DNA of 64,000 bases from the NCBI RefSeq assembly GCF_029852145.1, contig NC_079972.1, positions 14,010,986 to 14,074,985 of the forward strand, given 5' to 3'. Below the pieces are notes generated by a model, which was given only the letters and a program-made list of their open reading frames with translations, was not told the DNA's origin and did no database searches. Both the position numbers and the translations under genes were made by a program. The DNA comes from Microplitis mediator (taxonomy: Eukaryota; Arthropoda; Insecta; Hymenoptera; Braconidae). This document shows positions 11,995-22,564 of this stretch, in pieces; the stretch's first letter is position 1, and each line of letters starts with the position of its first letter.

Positions 11995-14614
11995 ACTATG
12001 AGAGTATATATCAGTGCAGGGATGAGTGACAAAATCTTGGTTGGTAACTTGGTGACATCCCTTAGGGGCATGAAATGTTACCCCTATCGTGTCCAACGAT
12101 ATCCCTCTAGTCGTAGATCGGTCAGTGGTGCATGAAACAGTTAAGCATCGACAATGTAAGCCAATCAAGGAACTAAGGGCGGCGGGTGTATCACAGAACC
12201 GGGGCCCCGTGGTAATCGTCTGAAATTGCGTTAAATTTAAATTTTTACTCTTCCTCGTCACCGTCCATGCACAACACAGCTCTCACCCCAACACCAAACT
12301 GTACCGACACTTCGCCTCGGGGGATTCGTGTCTTCAAGTCTTTGATGCCAGAGATCCTGCAATGTCTGATGATTGGTTTCACATCACAAGCGGATCTATT
12401 TCCAATTTTTATAGACAAATTACTTAGTAATTTTTTCATCATTTTCATTCTCTCCACGTAATTCTCTTCAACAGAAAAAAGTTCACGTACAAGACATACT
12501 TTTAATCCTGAAAAAATCCTGAATATGAGATTTACAGTGAGCGTAAATCAGTGCGAGGCAAAAAGGTCTTGAGTTAAAAATTCCGTTTAGAGGAATTAAA
12601 ACGCAGAAGCTCAAATTCTCATCACTAATTCACAATACGTATATTATATATGTATAATATAATACATCTACTCTGCTCAGCGTGAAATAATACACAGGAC
12701 AGCGAGGTTCCTTCCAGAGGGCTGTGATAGAGGAGATGAAGAACAAACTAAAGCAAATAAGCTTTAAGCAAAACGAGCAAAACAACTCGACTAAAAGGCT
12801 TACCGAGTAATTTGCGACGGCTTAAGGCACACCGGCCAGCCAATCTGATCCTCCCTCTTTTCCCCGTTCACGTGTGAAATCTTATACCATCCAGCATAAT
12901 ACATCACTACATCCAACATCCTGCATCCTTTTTACTTATTAGTTTTATTTTGTCTCCAGAATCCAGCATCCAGTATCCGAAAAATAATAATTTAACAATC
13001 TCTCCTTGCTATACTATGCTCCTACACATAAAAGTTATTTAGTAAAACCAAACCACTGAAAATAATAAAGACTGCCCGTCGGATTGAGGCAAGAGCAACC
13101 CGTTTACGGAACTCTTTGAAAACCGATACAGATTCGCTCCTTTTTCTCCGCTTCTTTTCACATTTTTATCATCATCCTTCTCTCGTCGTCTCCATCCCCA
13201 ATATCTTGATCCTGCGTACAGCTAAAGATAGTCCGGCTTCTAGTGACAAGTATCCGCTTTACTTCTCTTCCGTGAAAAAATAAATAACAACCGTTCAAGA
13301 CGCTCGTCTTTAACAAACTGCCCAGGTCTGTCTCTTATAAGAACCGAACACTAATATAACCCGAACCAGAACTCCGGTGTGGTTTTACAGGCTGTCACCC
13401 AGAATTTGGTCCGCGAATTTTTTTCGGTGCCTCGGATGCCTAATTGACCGTGGGCGACCAGTGCAAGTGGGCCCTGCTTAGCTTCGCTTCTATATTTTCT
13501 ACTCTAATTTTTTTTTATTTTCTATTTTACCTTTATCTTACACACCGAGGGTATAACGGTGGGATACCTGTGGGCACGGGTGGTCGTATCGATTTCCCGT
13601 TTGGATTCATCGGCCAAACCGATCCGATTACTCGGCTAGGTCCTTATTCATATGTATATTTATATACACATATATGTATTATATGTGTGCTGTAAATATC
13701 CTATTTTCACATCTATTTTCATTAGATCATCTAGGCTCATAGGTGGCACTCTTTTTAAACGGCTCGGATGTCTTGGCCTAGTAGATTCGTGTTCTATTTT
13801 GCTAGATGGGTGGTCGGGAATAAATATTGTGTGCTATTGAGATTTCGGGATGCATAGACCTAGAAAAGGCCTTCGAGTAATTTGACTAGATTAGACGATG
13901 TTGATGTTGATGTTGATGGCGATGGTGTGATGGTATATATTTAAATTTTTATCGAGTGAACTTAATTTAGCTTGAGTACTCTGGAGCAATGGGTCGGCTA
14001 TCCACTTGAGGACCCTCATAATATTCATCAATCTCTCGAGCCGATCTCTCCGATGATGGCCTCTTTGAAAAATTGACGCGTGCGGCTTTTAGTAAAATAT
14101 ATATAACACACGTAAAAATGTTGGCTTAAAACAAAGCCCGGATAGTTTTTTAAAAAGGAAAGAAAACGTGATAATTTATCTGATGCACGAAGTGAAAAGT
14201 TGAGAGCCTGAGATCGATTATGGGGACTTTGTTGTAGCTGGGTTGAAGGACAAGCCATCGATATCCGGGAAGGACGTCGAGAGCTTCCAAGCTCACTCAA
14301 GACTAGAGTATTTGCCCTCAAACATCAGCAAGCACGACGTCGTACTCTTACACAATATATATATAGATATATATGTACGGTAGTTGTATAGGAGCAGAAC
14401 AAGACTCATCACTTTGGCCCTCGAGCAATGCTCAGCTCCCGAATAATCTTATGTCTTCTTTTGTATCCACGCCCTCTACGATATATTTCTCCTGCAAACT
14501 TTCGTGCTTACACATTCTGTACAAACGAATCACTTTTTGATTGCACATTTATTATTTACCAACAAATTTACCCGATTTAGATTCGACTGGACGGAAGCTG
14601 TTTAGATCCCAGAA
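11704..14614. other. Long gap with GC-richer patches, no firm gene
   Basis: A GC-richer stretch at about 12000-12400 holds overlapping minus-strand open frames. One 70-base piece (12287-12356, minus) has an acceptor GCAG and a donor GTGAGA and would read ISGIKDLKTRIPRGEVSVQF. Nothing is recognised. Between 12480 and 14600 I see only AT-rich and mixed unique DNA and an (AT)n tract at about 11965-11990. Confidence 0.2.
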
Positions 14615-14705
14615 CACTGGGGTAAATTGAGACACTATTTTAAAAAAAACTCTGCAACCGGCATTTCAAAATTTTGATTTTCCATGTATGCAAAAGTATG
14701 GGCCA

Positions 14706-15332
14706 TTCTCTAAACATGAATTAGTGAAAATAAGTGAATATTCACTAATTCCGAGTGCAAACCGAACCACTAATGTCAAAAAGTGGTTCGGTTGGCACTT
14801 AGAATTAGTGAATATTCACTTAGGGGAGGGAGGGGCAAAAGGGGGTACTTAAGAAAATACCAAGTTTTCGAGAACTCACATACGCTAAATCTTTTTTTTT
14901 TAATGATATTCAAAGTAAATAGAAGAAATTTTCAGTTACCGTTGAAAAAAATAATTTTTCATTTCTGCGGGCAAAGTGGGGTACCCCCTAAAAAAGGTAA
15001 AAAAAAAAATTTCTGGATTTTAAACGAATTTGATTAAGTTGAATTTTTTTTTAAGTAATTTACATGAAGAAAAATTATATTTTACATGTTTATTGGATAC
15101 AAAAGAAGAAAAAAAATTTTTAGTATTTTTCAACTGAAAATTGATTTTTGAAAAAGTTTACCAAAAAAAATTCAAAGTAACGCTTAATTATATTTACAGA
15201 AGTGATTTTGGAATGTTTAAAAACCATTTAAAATATAAAATTTTTTTTTATCAAATTTTGGGGGTACCCCGTTCTGCCTACCCTACCCCCTTTTGCCCCC
15301 TTCCCCTATTTCACTTATTCATGTTTAGAGAG
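14706..15332. mobile_element. CTCTCTAAACATG-family foldback, interrupted
   Basis: The left arm TTCTCTAAACATGAATTAGT...GTGAATATTCACTAATTC and the palindromic AACCGAACCACT core are followed by the GGGGAGGG element. The right end then resumes TTTCACTTATTCATGTTTAG. The second copy of the family is at 36780-37649. Confidence 0.75.
14823..15306 (+). mobile_element. GGGGAGGGAGGGGC-family element, copy 1
   Basis: It starts GGGGAGGGAGGGGCAAAAGG and ends with the near-inverse CCTTTTGCCCCCTTCCCC. TA duplications lie at 14821-14822 and 15307-15308. The body is conserved in two other copies (29733-30561; 39154-39636, inverted). It carries only short, AT-rich frames, so it is non-autonomous. Confidence 0.8.
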
Positions 15333-15447
15333 CAAGTAAAATTTTTTTTTTAAATAAAAAAAAAACTTTTACTCCCGATGACCAACTTGCCTCGACTTTC
15401 TATGTGTTTGAATTTTCTTTCTTTGAAATAGTCTCATTTTGCCCCAC

Positions 15448-17945
15448 ATAAAAATTTCACGGGGTCGCGTTTTGCCCATTCCCTCTATATTTAGGGAAAA
15501 AAACCTAAAATAAATGAAATACCATTTCCTTGATTTTTGAAGCATGAATTTAGATGTTTATCGTGATCATATTTAAAAAAAAAAAAGAAATTTGTGTATA
15601 ATGCTTCCGGTTTTAATTTAAAACTATTACTAACGAAATGACGGTCTTTTTTCCACACCAAGTAGCAACTTAATTATGCATTAGCCCAATTCGCAATTGT
15701 TTTCTTTAGAACTCACTATTCATCCCCTGTTCTAAAAATTTTGAATGTTTACGTTCGGCGCTCTGTTGTTGCTACTTGTATTAAATTCTTCGACAGCACC
15801 ATGAAAAAATGAATGCACATAAATTCGGGCGCATGTTAAATTCGATCGTGCGTACAGCTAAATTGCTGTGATGTCTAGGGTCTTAATTATACCGTCGTTT
15901 ATCTCGGATGGTTGCTGAAAGGACGGATAATTTTCCTGCAGAGAGACACACAAGACCAAAGTGAATGGGAATGAGAACGAGAACGAGATGAAAACTTAAA
16001 TATATACATAGTAGTCTACGTCTACGTTTATATATATATATATATTTATATATATAAGAGCACAGTAGAGTGAATGAGTCTCATCTGTTGTTGAAACAGA
16101 GGCGCCCTCGAGCAGGGCCAACAAATTTTACGGTCTCGTAAAATTCACCTAAAGACAACGGGATTACGTACATAGTAGCTAATCTCCGGATGCAGTTACC
16201 TTGCCAGGATGTTGTACGGTCACTTTTCACCATTCAAATTAAGTAACTTTTTAAATTTATTTAAAATAAAAAATCTCAAAGCTAAAAGTTTATGAGAAAA
16301 TTTGTACGAGATTATGTTTCCCACATGATAGATAAATAAAAAGGCCACTGTAGACTCAAAACATAATGTAAATAATGTCTTCCAATTTAAAACGATGATA
16401 GACAAGAGAAAATTCCGTAAATAAATATGAACGTGTTTGATTTTTAAAGAGACTAAAATATCAATTTACTGTTTTTTTTGACGTCCATTTGTTACGCGGT
16501 TAGAGACGGTATTTTTTATGATTTTTGTACTGTGTATGTATCTGTATAAAGTAGGATAGATAGCACTTAAAAATGGTCAAACATATCGGAATTCAGTGAG
16601 CGATAGAAAATGAGAAAATATTAAAAATATCCTCGAGTAGAAGAACAAGTGGCTTGGAAAACAAACATTTGTCGTTTTGTTCTCTAACATAACGCTGGCG
16701 CCCTGTTGATATTATATATATATATATATACATACATAAATTTGAAAGTTAAGTAGTAAAAGTGCATCCCTCAAAAAAGTTGGCTTGATCGCAATAAACG
16801 ATAAAATTCTGCAAATCATTCCACTCTACCTGTTGTCTGAATGCCTCTCGAGCATTTTAGTGCGGCAACAACTCAGCTTTTTATTTTTTCTTCTTCATTT
16901 GGACACTAATGCGTATTTTAAAAACTTTAAAATAACAATAAACATCTGTCTCGATATTTTTTATAAATGCACACCTTTTTCGAAGGTGTGCATTTTCTAG
17001 GGAGTAGTTTATTTTAAATTTTGAAACCCAGTAAAGTAAAAACAGCAGATACGCGAATGAGGAATGGTTCAAATGTGAGCCTAAGTGAACATAATAATAA
17101 ATAAAGTAAAAGAATGAGCATCGGATACCCCTGTAAAACGCACACGTGTAATAAAAGAAGGAATAATGTGATCTAAAAGAGAGTTGAATGAATATATATA
17201 GATATATATGTGGATCAAATGTAAGAGAAAGAGATGAAGCCGTCAGAGTCGCTGGAAGGGGCCATATCGTTTTAACGTCTCTATTAGCGGCTATTAAAAA
17301 CGAGCTGGGGATGAAAAAAATGCCCGGGGGTTGGGGTGGGGTCGGGTGAATGTGACGGAGAACGAAAGAGAAAGAGTGAAAAATATTTTGTGTGCAGTAG
17401 TAGTAGTAGCAGATATAGAGTAGTAGGAATAATAATAATAGCGATAATAAAAAGAGGAGAATGAGAAAAAGACAGGGTGCATAGACCGTTTCAAATCGCG
17501 CCTCGGCCGTCGTTCACATGATGCACACCGTGCCGGTGGACCCGCCGGGTATCCAGTTACCTTTTGTCGTGGGCCAAACGAGGCTCAGATTCTTCGGCGA
17601 TATGTACCCCCATTGTGCATCTGGGTATTTATAAGTGTAGTTGTGCGTCGACGGGTGGACGCGGGACTGGAGACGAAGATGCGGAAATTTTTTTTTTCAG
17701 GGAGAAAACCAAAATCCGTTCGGGTGGTTATATTCTATACCTCGGTGTGTGTATGTGTGTATATATTATTAACTAATATGAAAGTAGATATGAGCCTCTT
17801 TTAATAGTATACTATGACACGTCGGGCAGATTCTGTTAAAATGATATCCCGTTCTTTGCACTCTAGACCTTTTTATTTTTTCTTCATGGGGGTACTTATT
17901 TTTATGACGAGTTTTAGTTTACATTTGAGAGTCAAAATTAGTGCA
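15448..17945. other. Gap, no firm gene
   Basis: AT-rich unique DNA with (TA)n near 16030-16060 and 16715-16730. A purine-rich and GT-rich stretch runs from 17220-17480, and a GC-richer patch from 17500-17680 lacks recognised coding features. Confidence 0.4.
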
Positions 17946-18131
17946 CACTGAACAAATTTAGGGAGTGAACGCGGATTTAATCCGGAGTGAATGCGGACCG
18001 GATCATTGTTTATTTATTTGATCCCCTCGGAGTTAAATTTACTCCGAAGGGAAGTTTATTTTAATATTCAAATTACGAATCGGAGTGAATGCAGATTTAA
18101 ACAAAATCTGAATTCACTCCCGATTTTTTAC
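17946..18131. mobile_element. GAGTGAAT-family MITE, short copy
   Basis: It runs from CACTGAACAAATTTAGGGAG to TCACTCCCGATTTTTTACTA, with the family's GGATTTAATCCGGAGTGAAT word and GGAGTTAAATTTACTCCGA palindrome. Confidence 0.65.
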
Positions 18132-19411
18132 TAATTAATAAAATAAAAATTATAATTTGAAGTCAACTGCGACAGGAGACAAAATTTCTTCAAAAATGTC
18201 ATTTTTTTAAATTAAATTTTTTTTTTAAGCTCCGGTAGTCTACAAAGTAAAACAAAATATATATGATTGATGTTGCTAATAAATGTAATAATATTGTTGT
18301 ATAAATATTATAATTTATAAAAAGATATGAAGCAAAACTTTCACAAGAATTATAGGTTCACCGACCGAGTAAGCGGCATTATATCCCGTCCATCGTAATA
18401 TAATTGGCAGAGACCCGTGGACTTTAGTACGTCCGGCGATATGCTTTGAAAAAGCGTCTTGTCATCCCGCGTAAATGCACGCGCCGTTGCCACACGCATC
18501 CGGACACTGCACCTGATACCTAAATCTATATATATATAAATTTCGTGCTACCGAATTTTCGGTTATTTTTTTCCATCGCTTCTTACATCTTTTTAATTTC
18601 CTTTTTTAATACCAGAGCAAATGTTTCGTCCGCATCAGTAATACCAGATACAGAAGCACCAGCGGTATCTTTAAAATACATGTCCGCTATCGTATAAATG
18701 CCTTCTTGATTTGCTACACCCTTCTTGTTAATTTTAAATGGTCATGTGTAAAATGATTAATTGACAAATTTAATATGTAATACAATAATTCTCTCTTATA
18801 TTTATTTATTATTATTTTTCAATCATTAAAAATAAATTATTTATATAAAATAAATAATATTTAGTAATAAAAATGAAAACGACAAACAAACAATAGAGTT
18901 AAATAAACTGTTAGTTGACACTTTATGTCTGATGTCTGATGGCAACTGCATGTTGCAAAATTTAAAATAAAGTAAACTTCTTGAAGTTCAAAAACAAAAT
19001 CTATAAAGACTAAAGACTAAAAGCGATAAAAGACGGCTGTTGAGTTTCACAGTAACGAATATAAGGGACAGACCGATTAGTAATGAAAACAGTTTACATT
19101 TTTTTTAAAATCTTTTTTCCTACCATTTGTATTTCGTTCTCGAGTTTCTTTTTATGCTCTGATGTACATCAACGGGAGTTTATACTCAGCTTTTTAACTT
19201 TTTTTTTTTTTATTTTTACTCTACCGAGAGCTGGGATCGATCCAGTGTCGCCGACAGCAGAGGAATTGTAAAGTGGATTCTTGAATTGTTTCTTCTTTTA
19301 AAACATTTGTGTGTGACAACATTTTCTTTTTTTTTTCAATTTAATCTCTCTGTGCTTTTATTTATTGTTGTTATTAATTATTTGCTAGAAATTGATTATA
19401 CTATCTGTGCG
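18132..19411. other. AT-rich gap, no gene seen
   Basis: Mostly AT-rich. A GGGATCGATCC word at about 19231 resembles a Pol III B box but has no matching A box or tRNA fold. Confidence 0.4.
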
Positions 19412-19538
19412 CACTGTCAAAAATCGGGGGTGAATTTGTAGTGATTACGGATTTTATTTAAATCCGAATTCACTCTGATTCGGAGTTTCAATTTAAAATA
19501 AACTCTCATTCGGAGTGAATTTTACTCCAAGGAGACTA

Positions 19539-19974
19539 CACAGAAAAAAGGATTTTTTTGCGCAAAAAATTGTTACTCGCCTAAAGAAAATTTTTACTTG
19601 ACCCAAAAATTTCTTGTATTTTAAAGTGAAAACAGAAAATTTCTCGGGTGGAAAAAAAATTGTCTTGAAACACGAAAAAATTTTTTGAAGCGAGAAAAAA
19701 ATTCTTGAACTAAGAAATTTTTTTTCTGCACTGATAAAAAAGTTGACTTGATTCAAGAGAAAAAATCTTGAACCAAGAATAGCATTTTGAAGAAAATGAT
19801 TTTATTGAGTCAAGAGAAAAAATTCTTGAATCAAGATAAATTTACTTGAACAGAGAATGATTTCATGGCCCAAGAATTTTCTCTCTAGACTCAAGAAAAT
19901 CATTTTCTTCAAAATGCTATTCTTGGTTCAAGATTTTTTTGCTTGAATCAAGTCAACTTTTTTATCAGTGTGTG
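19539..19974. mobile_element. CACAGAAAA-family MITE, middle of the nest
   Basis: It starts CACAGAAAAAAGGATTTTTT after TA (19537-19538). It ends TTCTG, resuming as TG at 19973-19974 after the inner insertion, then TA (19975-19976). The last four bases are separated from the body by the inner element. Confidence 0.75.
19729..19970. mobile_element. CACTGATAAAAAAG foldback, innermost of the nest
   Basis: The ends CACTGATAAAAAAGTTGACT and AGTCAACTTTTTTATCAGTG are perfect inverted repeats at the tips. The arms continue through AATAGCATTTTGAAGAAAAT for about 75 bases. It is flanked by TG on both sides (19727-19728, 19971-19972), splitting the host terminus TTCTG|TGTA. Confidence 0.8.
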
Positions 19975-20435
19975 TAAGCAAATACAGTCATCCGCTTCGT
20001 ATTCACTCCGGATTTAATCTGCGTTCACTCCGCAATTTTTTTACGGTGCGCATTGCGTGTAACGGAAAAAAAAGATTTAATTTTGTGGAATATGAGCATG
20101 ATCCCCATAGTTTTGAGGCGCATCAACTTATTCATTAGAGACAAAAAAATAAGATGGGCTGCGCATTAATTGCCTTTTCTACTGAGGTCGCGGTTAATTA
20201 CTGTACCGGGCAAGTAACGAGCTGTGAAGCGATTATTATTAACACTCCACTGAAAAGAGCCGTGAATGTGTCGACATTTAGCACCTAAGGCATAAAATGG
20301 TCATACCGTAGACAGGAGGCTTACACTGTATTTTTAAAAATATAATTTCATGTAAATGAAAATAAAAAAATATTATCCAACCCACTAACAAAATTCTGAC
20401 ATAATAAATCATCACATGTGCAATTATAATTACAG

Positions 20436-20837
20436 ATTGCAGCAACAATCAGGTCCGGGAGGCGCCGGATCAAGAAGACCTCTGAGCCCAGCGGGAGGAA
20501 GTGACTCCGAAGATTCGGACATTTCTCTCGGCGGGACTTCGCCACCCTCGCCCTCATCGACTCCGCCATCGCAGTCCCACCACCAGCCCTCGCCTGTATC
20601 GCTAGGGCCAGTGGCGCCCTTACCACCACCAGGCCTCGGTTTCCGTTACGACCCAACGCAGACCCAACTTCGTTTTAATCACATGACCGCCTTTAAATTT
20701 CCACCTACGGGGTTCCGTTTCGAGCCGCACAGTCCGCAGCACAATCACCCGACGATTCCCAACCCCGGTGGTATTTTTCGGCTCACCGAGACGAGTCCAT
20801 TTCAAGCCGTCGGGCCCAGGGGAGATCTTGGGTCGAG
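20436..20837 (+). CDS. Internal exon A of a Pro/Ser-rich transcription-regulator-like protein
   Basis: The exon opens after a TACAG acceptor (AG at 20434-20435) with one base that completes a split codon, then 133 full codons, then two bases before a GAG|GTCTGT donor at 20838. The peptide is low-complexity: Gln/Gly start, acidic SDSEDSDISL near residues 22-31, then a Ser/Pro/His stretch with about seven Ser-Pro or Thr-Pro sites. A patterned aromatic segment follows: FRYDP (69-73), LRF (78-80), FKFPP (86-90), FRFEP (93-97), IFRL (113-116). FKFP at 20692-20703 fits the FxFP (DEF) ERK-docking consensus known from ETS factors such as LIN-1 and Elk-1. High GC against AT-rich flanks and the matching phase with exon B support real coding. 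No DNA-binding domain is present. An ERF/ETV3-like ETS repressor is possible, but the identity is not established. If the intron is retained, the frame runs on to a stop at 20881-20883. A second phase-2 donor at 20831 is possible. Confidence 0.75.
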
Positions 20838-21040
20838 GTCTGTATATCGACATATGATTAGAGAACGTTATTTGAATTTGTAAATAATATTTTTTGTTTA
20901 TTTGTTATTAACAACTGTAGATCCCTATTCTGTGTTTTCCTTAATTGTTTTCCTTAAAAAAAAGAGAAAGAGCAAGTATGTGTGTGTGTGAAAGCGCGAG
21001 AGCAAGAATAATCAATTAATTAATTAATTATTAAATATAT

Positions 21041-21193
21041 TTTCACCAGATCTGCATCCGAAAGTTTAAATTCTCGCCTCTGTTCAGGTGGAAAAAAGTC
21101 GTTCTTATTTTTTATGAGAAAAATTAACGCATGCGCCATTATTCCCACAAACAGGGGAAAATTTAAACTTTCAGGTGCAGATCTGGTGGAAAA
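21041..21193. repeat. Intronic long inverted repeat 1
   Basis: The left arm TTTCACCAGATCTGCATCCG, continuing through AAAGTTTAAATTCTCGCC, pairs with the right arm ending CTGAAAGTTT-type sequence and GCAGATCTGGTGGAAA. The arms are about 40 bases with a few mismatches, and the loop is about 70 bases. It could be a small MITE or an RNA hairpin in the pre-mRNA. Confidence 0.7.
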
Positions 21194-21197
21194 TTAT

Positions 21198-21304
21198 TTA
21201 CACACCACAGAGGAAGGTAGGCGTGATTGCCACCCGCGCTTCGGCTCGAGTAGGCAATTACGCGCGTTGCTTAAATTTCCTACTTTCCTCCCGAGGTGTG
21301 TAAT
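21198..21304. repeat. Intronic GC-richer hairpin 2
   Basis: TTACACACC...GAGGAAGGTAGGCGTGATTGCC pairs with GGCAATTACGCGC...CCTACTTTCCTC...GGTGTGTAA around a short CTTCGGCTCGAG-type apex. It is about 107 bases long and lies directly after inverted repeat 1. The size and shape resemble a structured RNA or pre-miRNA, but a decayed MITE is equally possible. Confidence 0.6.
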
Positions 21305-22079
21305 AGACTATTTTAACCCTGACCACTCAAGTTTCCTGATCCTCGTAGTTAGTTTTAAATGTGTTTTGTCCGTAGAATAACAAGTAGTGACCTAAGTTAC
21401 TTAGTGCATGATTTTTTTAGAGTTAATTATTAATATACAAAATAATTGTACATATATTTGTTAATTTTATTGGTATTTTATAATGTATATTAGTTAATTG
21501 TTTATTGTAGTTTATGTGTTATTAATGATGACAGGGTTTATGTTTTACTAACATACAAATGCAATCAATTGAAGTGAGAACAAAAAGAGTGTTATATATA
21601 AATATATGTATTGAGAGTACATAAATATAAACGAGTATATTTATACTGGAAATAAAGATATGAGTGATAATGTATTTGTAATATAGATATAACTTTAAAT
21701 ATTAAACGTGCACTAAATTGTCAGTTTTAAAAATCTTATAAATAAATAAATCTTTATTAATAAAAATTTTTTCGCCCTTTTTGTTATTCCCTTCGATGTA
21801 TGATTAATACTCGAAAAAATTAAAGGATTTTAATTAAAATTGAGAAGTCATAATTTTTTTTATTTCAAAAAAAAATATTACTCTAGTATTTTGAATCAAA
21901 ACTTCTAAATAAAGTTTTTATTTTTTGTCTCGAATCAGTAAATTTACAGATAATAAATTTTTAAAAAGTCGAAGTACAAAATTGAATTTTTTTTTTTTTT
22001 ATGAAGAATTTTAATTAAAACTAAAATTAATTAAATTTTTTAAAAAAAATTTCTGATGATCCTTTAATTTTTATTGTTG

Positions 22080-22470
22080 ATGATTTTATGATCCTGAAGT
22101 TAGCAAACAATTCAAAATTTTTGGATTTTTTTTTTTGAAAAAAGTAGAAAATGTAGAAAATTTAAAAAACCACAGGTGCAATTTTTTCAAATATTTTTTT
22201 TCTTCTGGTTTATCGTCTAAAAAAAAATCAAAAAATTGTTAGACGTCTGCTAACTTCAGTATCATGATGATTTTATGATCCTGAAGTTAGCAGACAATTA
22301 AAAATTTATTTTTTTTCAACAAATCAATTACAAAAAAATAAAAATATGCACATGTAGAAAATTTTAAAAACTACGGGTGCAATTTTTCAAATTTTTTTTT
22401 TTATAATTTACCGCCTAAAAAAAAATCCAAAAATTATTAGACGTCGGTTAACTTCAGTATCATGATGATT
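22080..22470. mobile_element. Two tandem copies of a small foldback element
   Basis: Each unit starts TGATCCTGAAGTTAGCA and ends GCTAACTTCAGTATCATGAT, the inverse of its start. Unit 1 is about 22090-22265 and unit 2 about 22277-22464, sharing the spacer GATGATTTTATGATCC. Both units hold an AT-rich core with a similar GTAGAAAATTTAAAAA-like centre. They lie about 100 bases before the exon B acceptor. Confidence 0.65.
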
Positions 22471-22564
22471 TTTTATCAATCGAAAGAAAAAATGTCTTGA
22501 GATCAAATATATGTTGAGCCGAGTATAAAAAATAAAATAAAAATTTGAATTACTAAAATTATAG

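Larger units (their letters stand above)
14615..15447. mobile_element. Outer shell of a three-level nest (GGGGCAAAATG-type ends)
   Basis: CACTGGGGTAAATTGAGACA at the left matches, inverted, GTCTCATTTTGCCCCACA at the right. It encloses the CTCTCTAAACATG element at 14706-15332. Confidence 0.5.
19412..20048. mobile_element. GAGTGAAT-family MITE, outer shell of a three-level nest
   Basis: The left end CACTGTCAAAAATCGGGGGT and the right end ACTCCGCAATTTTTTTACGG (then TG) are family termini. The left half stops at 19536 and resumes at about 19977, around the CACAGAAAA element. Confidence 0.7.
20838..22564 (+). other. Phase-2 intron between exons A and B
   Basis: It starts GTCTGT and ends ATTATAG. 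It contains two adjacent long hairpins (21041-21304), a block of AT-rich sequence, and two head-to-tail copies of a small foldback element (22080-22470) just before exon B. An in-frame stop 44 bases into the intron would end the protein with about 15 extra residues if the intron were retained. Confidence 0.6.

Noticed and set aside
11803..12457. 152- and 70-residue minus-strand frames as a gene
   Set aside because: The first is extended by an (AT)n tract and has no recognisable domain; only a 70-base exon-like piece was kept, as a low-interest finding.
14783..15353. Open frames in the GGGGAGGG element (also in copy 3)
   Set aside because: The same peptide fragments recur because the DNA element is repeated; frames are short, Phe/Lys-rich and lack transposase motifs.
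19220..19271. Pol III B-box-like GGGATCGATCC as a tRNA or SINE
   Set aside because: No A box at the right spacing, no cloverleaf and no second copy in the window.
20348..20853. Minus-strand open frames opposite exon A
   Set aside because: They are shadows of the GC-rich plus-strand exon; the plus strand has matching splice phases and consistent peptide character.
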